Below are positions 39,103-48,008 of a stretch of 64,000 nucleotides of DNA, in pieces; within the stretch, counting starts at the first letter, position 1; each line of letters starts with the position of its first letter. The notes beneath the pieces were generated by a model that was not told the origin of the DNA, did not search any database, and saw only the letters and a list, made by a program, of their open reading frames with translations. Origin of the DNA: Nocardia tengchongensis (lineage in GTDB: Bacteria; Actinomycetota; Actinomycetes; Mycobacteriales; Mycobacteriaceae); the NCBI RefSeq assembly GCF_018362975.1, contig NZ_CP074371.1, positions 1,116,001 to 1,180,000 on the forward strand. The letters are read 5' to 3'. The translations under genes were made by a program, and so were the position numbers.

Positions 39103-39927
39103 CTACCCGTACGCCCGGGCGGCCAGGAAAAAGTCGAGGATCTCGTCCGACGCCTCGATACCCGCCGCCGCGGTGACCGCGACGCCGGGGTGCCGCCAGT
39201 TCCGCTGTTCCAGTTCGCCGTGCCGAGGCCGGATGGCGGCGTCGGCGGCGCGCAGCATATCGGCGTCGAGCGAGCCGTCGCCGGCGGCCAGCAGCCGGGA
39301 TGCCGGATGCAGTTCGCCCGCGTCGAGCATTCGACGTCGAACTTCCAGCACAGCTCGGCTTTTCGACACCGGTGCCGGCATGGCGTAGATCTTGCGGCCT
39401 TGCTGGGAGGCCGACCAGCCGCGCGGACGGCACCAGGCGTCCAAGTCGGCGAGGAAGTCCCTGGGCAGTCGCTGCTGGTCCACGACCAGGTAGCAGAACA
39501 GGTCGTCGGCTTCACGTAAGCGCAGCGCGAACGATTCGTCCACGCGCGCACGCAGTTCCGCGCGCACTTCGACGAGGGTGGCGCATTCGGCGCGCACCCG
39601 CGCGTCGAGGGCCGAGCGCCAGCGCCGGTCCGGCAGGCCGTTGCGCAGGATGCTGCCGCCGTTGCTGGTGACGGCGTAGGGCCACGGTCCGCCGGGCAGC
39701 CGGATCCGCTGGAACTGTGCGATCGTGCGGGTGGTGGCCGGTACCACGGCCGCGGTCTCGGCCAGGGCCTTCAGGCGTTCGGCGGCGGTGACCGTCATGT
39801 ACGAGAGCGGCCGTCCCTCATACTCTTCCACGCACATCGTGTCCGGGTCGGCGTCGCCGAAGGCCGCTCGTGTGTAGATCATCGTGCGATCCAGATCGGT
39901 CGCCACCATCAGCCCGCGCTGCTGCAC
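39103..39927 (-). CDS. HAD family hydrolase of the ter biosynthetic operon
   Basis: A 274-residue Cof-type HAD phosphatase. The nucleophile motif is VATDLDRTMIYT (about residues 8-19), VTSNGGSIL marks motif II, and AAGDGSLDADML (about 214) gives the metal-binding acidic pair; Lys is in PAPVSKSRAVLEV. HAD proteins of this type accompany the phosphoribosyltransferase, HpcH-like aldolase and StiP proteins in ter-linked operons proposed to make a nucleoside-like metabolite. It follows the fused phosphoribosyltransferase-StiP gene after three bases and is the last gene of a four-gene minus-strand unit. The true substrate is unknown. It converges with dhaM. Confidence 0.8.
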   Translation of the reverse strand: MQQRGLMVATDLDRTMIYTRAAFGDADPDTMCVEEYEGRPLSYMTVTAAERLKALAETAAVVPATTRTIAQFQRIRLPGGPWPYAVTSNGGSILRNGLPDRRWRSALDARVRAECATLVEVRAELRARVDESFALRLREADDLFCYLVVDQQRLPRDFLADLDAWCRPRGWSASQQGRKIYAMPAPVSKSRAVLEVRRRMLDAGELHPASRLLAAGDGSLDADMLRAADAAIRPRHGELEQRNWRHPGVAVTAAAGIEASDEILDFFLAARAYG

Positions 39928-39930
39928 CCG

Positions 39931-42438
39931 CTACCCCTTCACTTCTTTGATCAAGCCCATACAGGCGTATGCCAAATCCGGAACCACCTCGACGGGCACG
40001 CCGCGCGCCGCGGCGAGCAGGCGGATGTGCGCGTGCTCGTCAGCGTCGGCCTCGCGCACCAATACCCGCCACGGCACCCGCCGCAACAGCACCCGGGTCG
40101 TCTCTCCCACACCGGGTTTCACGAAGTTCACACTCGATATCCCATACTCCGCGCGTACCCGCTCCACCGATTCCCAGCCCGCCCAGGTGGGCGTGCGGTC
40201 GGCGGCCAGCAGCTCACGCACCCGCGCGTCCACCAACGGCCGCACGCTTTCGAAGCATGCGCTCACGGCGTCGAGCAGCCGGGTGGACACGTCCTGGTCG
40301 GCGAGTTCCCGATAGAACTTGGCCCCGTGGAACTGCCCCGGACCGATCAGGTCGGCATTGAGCACCGTCCGCGAAATCAGTCCGGACACAGTCGAATTCA
40401 AACACGCGGAGGCGATGAGGAAATCGTCCCGGGTGCCGAAGGTTCGCACGCAGCTGCCCGGATCGGCCAGCACCGCGAGATCACCGTTGAACCGGGCCCC
40501 GCCCGCGGCGTGGAACGCGTCCAGCGCGGCACCGAGCTCCCGGGTGATCGCGCCTTTCCCGGTCCAGCCGTCCACGAACACCACCTGCGCCGGATCATGG
40601 TGCCGCGCCAGGTATTCCAAGGCCGCGGTGTCGATCCCGCGATCCCGCACGATCGACACCGCGTAATGCGGAACCTCGATCCCCCGGCTCGCCAGCCAGC
40701 GCCGCATCAGCACCCCGACCGGTGTCCCGGCGCGGGCCAGTGACGCCAGCACGATCTCGGGCCCGCGCTCGGCGACCACCAGTTCCGCCACCGTCGCCAC
40801 CGCCAGCGCCAGCCGTTCCGCACTGTCGGCCAGCACTTTGTCGAACAGCTCCCGGTAGGCGGCGTCCGGCTGGTACTCGACGGGCAGCGATTCCGCGTAG
40901 TGCGCGACCCCGGCCTGAATCCGCCGTTCCCGCTCGGCCACATCGGCTTCCAGCGCCACCCCCGACAGGTCCGTCACCACCCATGCGACCTCGTCGGGCG
41001 CGTAGGACCCGAAGTCCGGCCCGCGCAGCGGTTCCGGCAGTCCGGGTCCGGCCGTCGCCCGGGTGAGCGGTGCGCGCGCGGCAGCCAGCGCGCGCGGGTC
41101 CGCGGCGGGCAATACCGCCACCACGACGTCCTCGCCCGCGGCCGTGAGCACGTCGACGAGTCCGCCCGTTGCGGTGAGCTGATCGGTGTCGGCCGGGTGG
41201 TCGACCACCACCAGCAGGATCGGATCGACAGCGCGCGGCTCGCGCGCGTCCTGGCTCGGCTCGGACTCCGGCCATCGCGCGTTGTACAGGAACCGGGGTG
41301 CTTCCTCGCCGAGTTCCGGTGCGGTGAAGCGGAATCCGCGGCGCAGCGGGTAGCCGGGTCGGTCGATGACGTAGGCGGGCGAGCGGGTCGTCGTCTGGTA
41401 GCGGGTGGGAATTCCCTTGTCGACCAGGGCCGCCGCGATGCGCAGCGGTAGATACATGAGTTCTTCATGGGCGATGACGATCACCGGGCGTGGGTCGTCC
41501 GCCCGGCGGGCTGCCGGTTCGGGCATCGCGGCCAATTCGAGCGCCAGCGCGTCTGTGACCTGCGCCAGAGCTGCGTCGAACGACGCGGTGTCGGAGACCA
41601 GGAAACCGTGGCGGCCGCCCTCAGGGACATCGGCCGGCCAGGGCAGGTCGACGCGGGTGCGGCGGCCGCGCCGGTCGGAGCCGGGGTTCAGCACCGGTTC
41701 GGGCAGTGCGCTGACGGCGTCGATCAGGTTCGCCGGGAGCTGCGTGCTGCCGCCGGCCAGGCAGACGGTGTCGATGCGGGCGCCGAGGTCGGCGGCCGCC
41801 GCGGCGAAGGCGCGGCGGTCGGCGTCGGTCCGCATGTCCACCAGTGAGGCCAGGACGTAGTGCGTGCGCGGCGAATGCCGGTGCAGGGCGCGAATGGCGT
41901 CGAGTGCGGTGGCGCCGGTGGAGATCTCGTCGTCGACCAGCACCATCGGCAGGTCGTTGTGGAAGACCGCGGCGGGCATCGGCTGCAGCAGGTGGGAGGT
42001 GGCGTGCGAGTGACCTTCCTCGAAGCCCGCGAGGGTGTCGGCGGTGGGCACGTCCCGGCGGGTGGAGTGCAGGTAGCAATGGGCGCCTAGACGGGCGGCC
42101 ACGGTGTGGCCGAGGCCGGTCGCCGTTTCGGCGAAGCCCAGCACCACCGCGTCCACCCCGGTCCGATTCCGCTGCGGTGCACTGGTTTCGGGCGCGAGTG
42201 TCGCGCGCACCAGGTCGCCGAGCCGGTTGCCCGCGTCGAGGACCCGGTGCGGATCGGTCGGCAGATGCTTGCCGAGGACCGTGGAGACCAGCAGGTGGGC
42301 GCGCCGGGGATTGCGACGCAGTCCCGGTTCGACCAGGGCTTCGATCCGCCAATCGGGTTCGGGCAGTGCCGAATCGGTGTGGTGGAGGGTGAGTCCGAGT
42401 TCGCGGGTGGCCCAGGGTAGGGCGGGGTCGGCGGTCAC
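39931..42438 (-). CDS. Phosphoribosyltransferase-StiP fusion protein (ter operon)
   Basis: An 835-residue protein joining two enzymes usually encoded separately. Residues 1 to about 400 form the ter-type phosphoribosyltransferase with TRSP region: the PRPP loop is MVLVDDEISTGATALDA (about 165), and the later RRGFRFTAPELGEEAPRFLYNARWP belongs to the second part. From about residue 480, FGSYAPDEVAWVVTDL begins a complete StiP-like cysteine-protease-type domain running to the end, with VFVDGWTGKGAITREL, LNSTVSGLISRTVLN and VKPGVGETTRVLLRRVPW. The frame is continuous across the join. GTG at 42438 overlaps the HpcH stop by four bases; the longer frame upstream is an artefact. StiP action on any substrate is not established. 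Confidence 0.82.
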   Translation of the reverse strand: MTADPALPWATRELGLTLHHTDSALPEPDWRIEALVEPGLRRNPRRAHLLVSTVLGKHLPTDPHRVLDAGNRLGDLVRATLAPETSAPQRNRTGVDAVVLGFAETATGLGHTVAARLGAHCYLHSTRRDVPTADTLAGFEEGHSHATSHLLQPMPAAVFHNDLPMVLVDDEISTGATALDAIRALHRHSPRTHYVLASLVDMRTDADRRAFAAAAADLGARIDTVCLAGGSTQLPANLIDAVSALPEPVLNPGSDRRGRRTRVDLPWPADVPEGGRHGFLVSDTASFDAALAQVTDALALELAAMPEPAARRADDPRPVIVIAHEELMYLPLRIAAALVDKGIPTRYQTTTRSPAYVIDRPGYPLRRGFRFTAPELGEEAPRFLYNARWPESEPSQDAREPRAVDPILLVVVDHPADTDQLTATGGLVDVLTAAGEDVVVAVLPAADPRALAAARAPLTRATAGPGLPEPLRGPDFGSYAPDEVAWVVTDLSGVALEADVAERERRIQAGVAHYAESLPVEYQPDAAYRELFDKVLADSAERLALAVATVAELVVAERGPEIVLASLARAGTPVGVLMRRWLASRGIEVPHYAVSIVRDRGIDTAALEYLARHHDPAQVVFVDGWTGKGAITRELGAALDAFHAAGGARFNGDLAVLADPGSCVRTFGTRDDFLIASACLNSTVSGLISRTVLNADLIGPGQFHGAKFYRELADQDVSTRLLDAVSACFESVRPLVDARVRELLAADRTPTWAGWESVERVRAEYGISSVNFVKPGVGETTRVLLRRVPWRVLVREADADEHAHIRLLAAARGVPVEVVPDLAYACMGLIKEVKG

Positions 42439-43655
42439 GATTCGACCAGGGCCTTGAGCAGGTCCACGAAGGAGACTCCTTGGTTGGCGACGCCGAAGAC
42501 TCGGGCGCGCAGCATGATCTGGTGCGCCCAGCTGCGGTGCGGGCGCATCTCGTTCATCTTGTTGCGGTACTCGGAGGCGGCGACGCCGCCCGCGCCGGTG
42601 CTCAGGATGTCGGCGGCGTCGGCGTACTCCTCGTGGGTGACGATCGACAGCGCGTGCACCACCGCGACGTGGGTCGGGTGGATGACGGTCTTGCCCTGAA
42701 TCCCGTTGGCGCGGTCCAGGGTGATCTCCCGCAGCAGTCCATCCATATCGCGGCTGACCAGCGACTGCCGGAAGGGGACGGCGTCCACTTCGGCGAAGGG
42801 CGCGGTGCGCAGCAGCGGCCGGAACATGCGGGCGTGGTCGGCGAAGTACTCCCACACCGGTCCGGTGATGGTGAAGCCGGTGCCGTCGGCGCGCCCCAGG
42901 TAGTTGACGATGTCGGCGATGACGTCGGCGACCACGCGCACGTCGTAGATGGTGAGGTCGCGGTCGCGGCGAATCCCGAAGGTGGAGCACATGTCCGTGG
43001 CCCCGATGCGGACGGCCAGAACGCGGTCGCGGTGCCGGGCGAGCTGCTCGCCGATGCGGCGCAGTTCGCGGTCGCGGGTCTCGCGGTGCACCAGTGCGGG
43101 GGACTCCAGCACCGGCATGCCGAAGACGGTGCGGCCGAGTCGTTCCGATGCCAGCTCCAGCGCGTGCAGGTAGTCGCTCGCGCAGCCGCTGTCGAATTTG
43201 GGCAGTACGAAGCCGGTGAGCGCGCTCGCCCCGGCGCCGAGCCGGCCGGCGATCTCGTCGATGCTCTGCGGGTCGCGGACCCGCACGAACAGCAGCGGAT
43301 GCGCTTCGCCGCTGCCGGCCAGTTCGTCGAGAGTGGCGGCGGCCTGCCGCTTTCCGAATTCGACATCGTGGTCTGGGACCGCGTCCTCGAGGTCGATGAC
43401 CATCGAGCACACGCCGCGTTCGGCGCGCTTCAGGATGGTCGCGGTGAGGTCGGGCCGGGTGGCGGGCACGTACAGGGTCGCGCCCAGGGCCATGGCCAGC
43501 AGGTCCCGGTCGCGGGAGCCGCCGAAGGCTTCGGGCAGGCGGTGGAACAGCCGCCGCAACTCCGGGCCCGGCACCTGCCGGAAATGCCGCAGCGGGAAGC
43601 GCTTCCGCAAGGAGACCGGTGCGACCTCCGTGTCGCTGGTGATCATCGCGGTCAT
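42435..43655 (-). CDS. HpcH/HpaI aldolase-citrate lyase family protein (ter operon)
   Basis: A 406-residue TIM-barrel protein of the citrate-lyase-beta type. Markers are LGATLYVPATRPDL (about 59), SMVIDLEDAVPD (about 85-96, metal and CoA site region), LFVRVRDP, FVLPKFDSG, VFGMPVLESPALVHR and GIQGKTVIHPTHVAVVHAL (about 315). In ter-linked operons this family member is proposed to act in carbon-carbon bond chemistry of a nucleoside-like metabolite. It overlaps the phosphoribosyltransferase-StiP gene by four bases and follows the coiled-coil gene by 31 bases. ATGs at 43655 and 43646 are both possible starts; the first is taken. Confidence 0.83.
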   Translation of the reverse strand: MTAMITSDTEVAPVSLRKRFPLRHFRQVPGPELRRLFHRLPEAFGGSRDRDLLAMALGATLYVPATRPDLTATILKRAERGVCSMVIDLEDAVPDHDVEFGKRQAAATLDELAGSGEAHPLLFVRVRDPQSIDEIAGRLGAGASALTGFVLPKFDSGCASDYLHALELASERLGRTVFGMPVLESPALVHRETRDRELRRIGEQLARHRDRVLAVRIGATDMCSTFGIRRDRDLTIYDVRVVADVIADIVNYLGRADGTGFTITGPVWEYFADHARMFRPLLRTAPFAEVDAVPFRQSLVSRDMDGLLREITLDRANGIQGKTVIHPTHVAVVHALSIVTHEEYADAADILSTGAGGVAASEYRNKMNEMRPHRSWAHQIMLRARVFGVANQGVSFVDLLKALVES

Positions 43656-43686
43656 CGTCGCGGCCGTCCTCCTGGTGACTTCGGGT

Positions 43687-44889
43687 CTATCTGTCGGTAT
43701 TTCGCATGCGTTCGACGACTCCGGCGACGAACGCGGTGATCGCGTCGAGTTCGGACACGTAGGCCCAATAGTCGGGATGGCGTCCGGTCAGGCCCGCGGC
43801 GGCCCGCTCCAGGCGTTCGGCCTGGGCGTCGAGCACCGAACCCCATTGCGGGACGACGCCCTTGTTGACCGCCAGCATCTGCGCGTCGCGGAGTTTGAAG
43901 CGAACGGCCTTGGCGCGCTCGGCCGGCTGTTCGCGGACCGCGCGCAGCTGGGCGAGCCGGTCGGTGACGGCCTCGGCGCATTCCTCGGCGGTGGCGAGGC
44001 GGGCGCGGGCGGTGGTGGTCAGGTCGAGCGCGTCCTCCGGGTCGTGGGCGGCCAGGGCGGCCCGGGCGCGGGCCAGGTCCGCGTCGGCGGCCTCGACGGC
44101 CTCCCGGGCTTGTCGCTCATTGTTGGCCAAATCGTTCGATGACGCAGCCGCGAATTCCCGCAGCAGCGCGGACATGGCGGGCGCGACGCGTTCGAGCCGG
44201 TTGCGGGCGGCGTCGAGCCGGGTGGCCGCCGACGCGAGGGCGGTGGTGGCCGAATGCTGTTTGCCGGGAGCGGCTTCCAGGGCACTGGACAGTTCCCGGG
44301 TGCGGGCCTCGAGCCGGGTCGCGGCCTCGCGGGCGGGCCCGCCGCCACCGGCGGCCACGGCGGCCTCGAGTGTGAGCAGCGCCTCATCCAGCGCCGCCGC
44401 GCATTGCCGGATCGAGGGGTAGGCGGCGTGCGGTGAGGCGTCGGCGGCCGCGCGCACCCGCTGGGCTTCGGCCCGGGTCTGCGAGACCAGTTGCGGCACC
44501 GAGCCGAACACCGCGACCGCGTGTTCGAGGTGTGCCTGATCGCCGCGGTAGAACTCGTCGACGGCGCGCGCGGCATCGGTGAGCCGGCGGATGACGGCGT
44601 CGATCTCGGGCTGCGGAATCACCCCCGTGCCCTCGCGTTCGACCTGCTCGAGGCGGTCGTTGAGGGCGAGGTAGACCCCGGAGGCGTCATAGCAGCGGGC
44701 GCGCACGGGTTCCCAGCGCGCGGCCGCGCCGCGTTCGGGGAACAGCGCCGCGGACGCGGCAACGGCAGCCTCGGCGATGGACTGCCGCCGATCCATATCG
44801 AGGAAGGCCGCCGTCAGTACCTGCCGGGCCTGCTGCACCCATTCGTTGTTCCGGGGTGCCCGGAACCATCCGCTTCGACGGCCTGCCAC
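43687..44889 (-). CDS. Helical coiled-coil protein of unknown function (ter operon)
   Basis: About 400 residues, starting at GTG 44889 (AGRRSGWFRAPRNNEW); an upstream ATG at 44955 is possible but adds an unconserved-looking stretch. It is soluble and almost entirely helical with Ala, Arg and Glu-rich heptad-like repeats from about residue 120 to 330 (for example TRLEARTRELSSALEAAPG and DADLARARAALAAHDPED). The C-terminus has aromatic residues (HPDYWAYVSELDAITAF). I do not recognise a named family; similar proteins stand beside TerD in actinobacteria as far as I recall. It heads the four-gene ter biosynthetic operon and is divergent from terD, suggesting joint control from the 216-base intergenic region. 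Confidence 0.68.
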   Translation of the reverse strand: MAGRRSGWFRAPRNNEWVQQARQVLTAAFLDMDRRQSIAEAAVAASAALFPERGAAARWEPVRARCYDASGVYLALNDRLEQVEREGTGVIPQPEIDAVIRRLTDAARAVDEFYRGDQAHLEHAVAVFGSVPQLVSQTRAEAQRVRAAADASPHAAYPSIRQCAAALDEALLTLEAAVAAGGGGPAREAATRLEARTRELSSALEAAPGKQHSATTALASAATRLDAARNRLERVAPAMSALLREFAAASSNDLANNERQAREAVEAADADLARARAALAAHDPEDALDLTTTARARLATAEECAEAVTDRLAQLRAVREQPAERAKAVRFKLRDAQMLAVNKGVVPQWGSVLDAQAERLERAAAGLTGRHPDYWAYVSELDAITAFVAGVVERMRNTDR

Positions 44890-45105
44890 GCCCCGATCGT
44901 AGGCAACCGTTGACGAACACGGCGACCGCGGCGATGGAGTGTGTGAATCTGTCATACGACAGGCCGTTGTCGACCGGATGGTCTTGATCCATTCCTACCC
45001 TAGGCTTGGGGAAACCATTACTGTCGACACGGCGGAACCTGAACAGTGGGCGAAGCCGTTAAGCAAGAAACGCTTCGAACGCTTCACAACGGAAGGATCC
45101 CCGCA

Positions 45106-45681
45106 ATGGGTGTCAGTTTGTCCAAGGGCGGTAACGTTTCACTGACCAAGCAGGCTCCGAACCTGACCCAGGTCGCAGTCGGTCTGGGCTGGGATATCCG
45201 GACCACCACCGGCACCGACTTCGACCTGGACGCCAGCGCCATCGCGACCGGTGGCGACAAGAAGGCGCTGTCGGACAAGCACTTCGTGTTCTTCAACAAC
45301 CTGCAGTCCCCCGAGGGCACCATCGTGCACACCGGCGACAACCTCACCGGTGAGGGCGAGGGCGACGACGAGGTCATCAACATCGACCTGGCCGGCACCC
45401 CGCCGGCCGTCGAGTCCATCTTCTTCCCGGTCTCGATCTACGACGCGGACTCGCGCGGCCAAAGCTTCGGTCAGGTCCGCAACGCCTACATCCGAGTCGT
45501 GGACCGCGCCAACGGCGCCGAGCTGGCCCGTTACGACCTCTCGGAGGACGCCTCCACCGAAACCGCGATGGTGTTCGGTGAGCTCTACCGCAACAATGGT
45601 GAGTGGAAGTTCCGCGCTATCGGCCAGGGCTACGCCTCGGGCCTCTCGGGCATCGCCCGGGACTTCGGCGTCAACGTCTGA
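45106..45681 (+). CDS. terD: TerD family protein
   Basis: A 191-residue single-domain TerD. It begins GVSLSKGGNVSLTKQAPNL and carries the acidic calcium-binding loops VGLGWDIRTTTGTDFDLDAS (about 25-44) and GDNLTGEGEGDDEVINIDL (about 88-106), then RVVDRANGAELARYDLSED and WKFRAIGQGYASGL. All acidic ligand positions seen in canonical TerD/CABP proteins are present. The ATG follows GAAGGATCCCCGCA. TerD is followed by the DUF475/TerC-like gene after 102 bases; such pairs mediate resistance to tellurite, oxidants or phage in other bacteria. Its calcium loops are better conserved than those of the double TerD protein in this island. Confidence 0.93.
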   Translation: MGVSLSKGGNVSLTKQAPNLTQVAVGLGWDIRTTTGTDFDLDASAIATGGDKKALSDKHFVFFNNLQSPEGTIVHTGDNLTGEGEGDDEVINIDLAGTPPAVESIFFPVSIYDADSRGQSFGQVRNAYIRVVDRANGAELARYDLSEDASTETAMVFGELYRNNGEWKFRAIGQGYASGLSGIARDFGVNV

Positions 45682-45783
45682 CGTCGGCGACCACCGTCGT
45701 CATCGATCTACCAGCGACACGTTGAGGGCTCGGTCGTACGAGCCCTCTTCGTGTGTCCGGCCCACAACGAAAGGCCCACTGCG

Positions 45784-46890
45784 GTGCGAATATTCGGCCT
45801 CTCCATCCTCGTCACCGTACTGTCGCTGATCGCGGCGCTGGTGTACGGCGGTCCCACGGCCCTGGTGCTGTGCGCCATCCTGGGCATCCTCGAGGTGTCC
45901 CTATCCTTCGACAACGCGGTCATCAACGCGAGCATCCTGCAGCGGATGAGCGAGTTCTGGCAGCGCATCTTCCTGACCGTCGGCGTGGTCATCGCCGTCT
46001 TCGGTATGCGCCTGGTGTTTCCGCTGGCCATCGTGTGGATCACGGCCGGGCTCAGCCCGACTCGCGCGTTCGACCTGGCCATGAACCCGCCCGCCGACGG
46101 CGCGCTCACCTTCCCCGACGGCAGCGCCTCCTACGAGAAGCTGCTCACCGACGCGCACCCGCAGATCGCGGCCTTCGGCGGCGCGTTCCTGCTGCTGCTG
46201 TTCTTCAACTTCATCCTCGAGGAGCACGAGGTCACCTGGCTGGGCTGGATCGAACGCCCGCTGGCCCGGCTCGGCAAGCTGGACATGCTCGCGGTGGTGC
46301 TCACCCTGGCGGGCATCGTCATCGCGGCCGAGTTCATCGCCCACGACGACGACCGCAGCACCGTGCTGCTGGCCGGCATCCTCGGCGTGATCACCTACAT
46401 CCTGGTCGACGGGCTCGGATCGCTCTTCCACACCGAGGAGAACTCCGGGGAAGGCGGACCGTCGGAAGTGGTGAAAGCCACCGGCAAGGCGGCGTTCTTC
46501 CTGTTCCTGTACCTGGAAGTGCTCGACGCCTCGTTCTCCTTCGACGGCGTGATCGGCGCGTTCGCCATCACCTCCGACCCGATCCTGATCGCCCTGGGCC
46601 TGGGCCTGATCGGCGCGATGTTCGTCCGTTCCATCACCGTGTACCTGGTGCGCAAGGGCACGCTCTCGGAGTACGTGTACCTCGAGCACGGCGCGTTCTG
46701 GGCCATCGGCGCGCTGGCTGTCATCCTGCTCATCACCATCGGCGTGCACGTCAACGAGGTGATCAGCGGCCTGGTGGGCGTGGCGTTCATCGGCGCGGCG
46801 TTCATCACCAGCATCATCCGCAATCGGCGCGAGGAAGCGGAATCCGATGATGCGGAACCCGAACTGGAGAAGTCGCCCAGCCTGAGCTGA
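45784..46890 (+). CDS. DUF475/TerC-like integral membrane protein
   Basis: A 368-residue polytopic protein of the TerC superfamily. The first signature LGILEVSLSFDNAVINASIL (about 33-52) and the second LEVLDASFSFDGVIGAFAI (about 243-261) each place Asp in a membrane helix, the arrangement linked to metal-ion transport or sensing. FFNFILEEHEVTWLGWIE lies between them, and the C-terminal tail is acidic. GTG at 45784 with GAAAGG upstream is chosen over an earlier ATG at 45751. It probably shares the terD transcript. In the ter system the TerC-type protein is thought to form the membrane complex for TerD. A strong terminator follows. Confidence 0.87.
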   Translation: MRIFGLSILVTVLSLIAALVYGGPTALVLCAILGILEVSLSFDNAVINASILQRMSEFWQRIFLTVGVVIAVFGMRLVFPLAIVWITAGLSPTRAFDLAMNPPADGALTFPDGSASYEKLLTDAHPQIAAFGGAFLLLLFFNFILEEHEVTWLGWIERPLARLGKLDMLAVVLTLAGIVIAAEFIAHDDDRSTVLLAGILGVITYILVDGLGSLFHTEENSGEGGPSEVVKATGKAAFFLFLYLEVLDASFSFDGVIGAFAITSDPILIALGLGLIGAMFVRSITVYLVRKGTLSEYVYLEHGAFWAIGALAVILLITIGVHVNEVISGLVGVAFIGAAFITSIIRNRREEAESDDAEPELEKSPSLS

Positions 46891-46909
46891 CCCGCACTCG
46901 AAAGACTGA

Positions 46910-46937
46910 GCCCGCCGTCCGATTCCGGACGGCGGGC
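46910..46937. terminator. Rho-independent terminator after the DUF475 gene
   Basis: A perfect 12-base stem (46910-46921 with 46926-46937), loop ATTC, followed by TTTTGCG. It lies between convergent genes and ends the terD-DUF475 transcript. Confidence 0.88.
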
Positions 46938-46955
46938 TTTTGCGTGACCGGGTTT

Positions 46956-47918
46956 TCACACCATGCGACGGGGAACCGCCAGGTGTTTGGCCCGCCGCAC
47001 CGACACTCGCGTCCACAGCACCTGCTGCAGCCACAACGTCAGCCAGCCCGCGATCGCCATGCCCACGATGTTCACCAGCAGCTGCGCGAGACTGCCCCAC
47101 ACCGTCGAGCCGTCGGCGATGGCCACCCCGAGAGCGATATTGCCGGCCGCGGGCACGGTCGTCACCGAGATGAAAACGCCTGCCAGACCGAGAGATTTCG
47201 CCGAGGTGATGGACAGCACCCCGGCCGCCCCCGCCACCACCGCGACGATGAACGACCACTTGTCCGGCGTGTAGATGAATGCGGTGGCCGGACGCGGCCC
47301 GGTCACCTGCGCTTCGGTGATCCACCCCAGCGCTCGTGCGATCAGCGCCAGCACGATGGTCACGCCGATGGCGGCCACGAAGCCGAACACCAAGGTGCGC
47401 AGGGCCAGTCGCAACAGCACGAAGCGCCGCCGGACCAGGGCGACGCCCAGCGCCGCGATCGGACCGAACTCCGGGCCGAGCACCATCGCGCCGACGGTCA
47501 GGATCTGGGAGTCGGTGACGATGGCGATGCTCGCGATGACGATCGCCAGCGTCAGGAAGCTGAGGTAAGTCCAGTTGAGTTCGGTTTCCTCGTAGGCCCG
47601 CTGCGCCACCTGCGCCCAGACCACGGAGTCCGAACTGCTGCCCGGCGTCCGCACCTCGGCCTCGAAACCGCTGCGCGACAACCAGGTACCCACCTGCTCG
47701 ATCTCGATGCTGCCCTCCTGATGCACCCGCATCTCGCGCAGCCGCGACACCAGATCGTTGGCGGCCTCGCGGGCGATCTGCGCGGTGATCAGGTCGCCGG
47801 GCGGACGCCGCGCCGCGCCACGGACCAGCACCAGTCCGGTGACCGCGTCGTCGGATTCGAGGACCTCGAGGATGTCGTCGGTCATCGCGGCCGGGGAGAG
47901 TATCCGCAGGTGCAGCAT
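46956..47918 (-). CDS. DUF389 domain membrane protein
   Basis: About 320 residues. An N-terminal soluble ACT-like part (LHLRILSPAAMTDDILEVL to about 95) precedes six or so helices containing the DUF389 hallmarks YLSFLTLAIVIASIAIVTDSQIL, VGAMVLGPEFGPIAALGVAL and VTTVPAAGNIALGVA. DUF389 proteins are widespread membrane proteins with no assigned function. The ATG at 47918 is preferred to 47972, whose extra 18 residues are Arg/Gly-rich and atypical. It stands alone between two transcripts. Confidence 0.85.
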   Translation of the reverse strand: MLHLRILSPAAMTDDILEVLESDDAVTGLVLVRGAARRPPGDLITAQIAREAANDLVSRLREMRVHQEGSIEIEQVGTWLSRSGFEAEVRTPGSSSDSVVWAQVAQRAYEETELNWTYLSFLTLAIVIASIAIVTDSQILTVGAMVLGPEFGPIAALGVALVRRRFVLLRLALRTLVFGFVAAIGVTIVLALIARALGWITEAQVTGPRPATAFIYTPDKWSFIVAVVAGAAGVLSITSAKSLGLAGVFISVTTVPAAGNIALGVAIADGSTVWGSLAQLLVNIVGMAIAGWLTLWLQQVLWTRVSVRRAKHLAVPRRMV

Positions 47919-48008
47919 GGGGACAGTCTGCCCGGGCCGACCGCCGGACGCGCGAAACGGCCGAGGTGTCACGGAATTGACGCTCGTGACACCCGGCCGC
48001 TCGCGGAT

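Noticed and set aside
42439..43410. Upstream extension of the phosphoribosyltransferase-StiP frame
   Set aside because: It overlaps the well-supported HpcH-like gene and is Arg-rich shadow sequence; GTG at 42438 has the coupled start.
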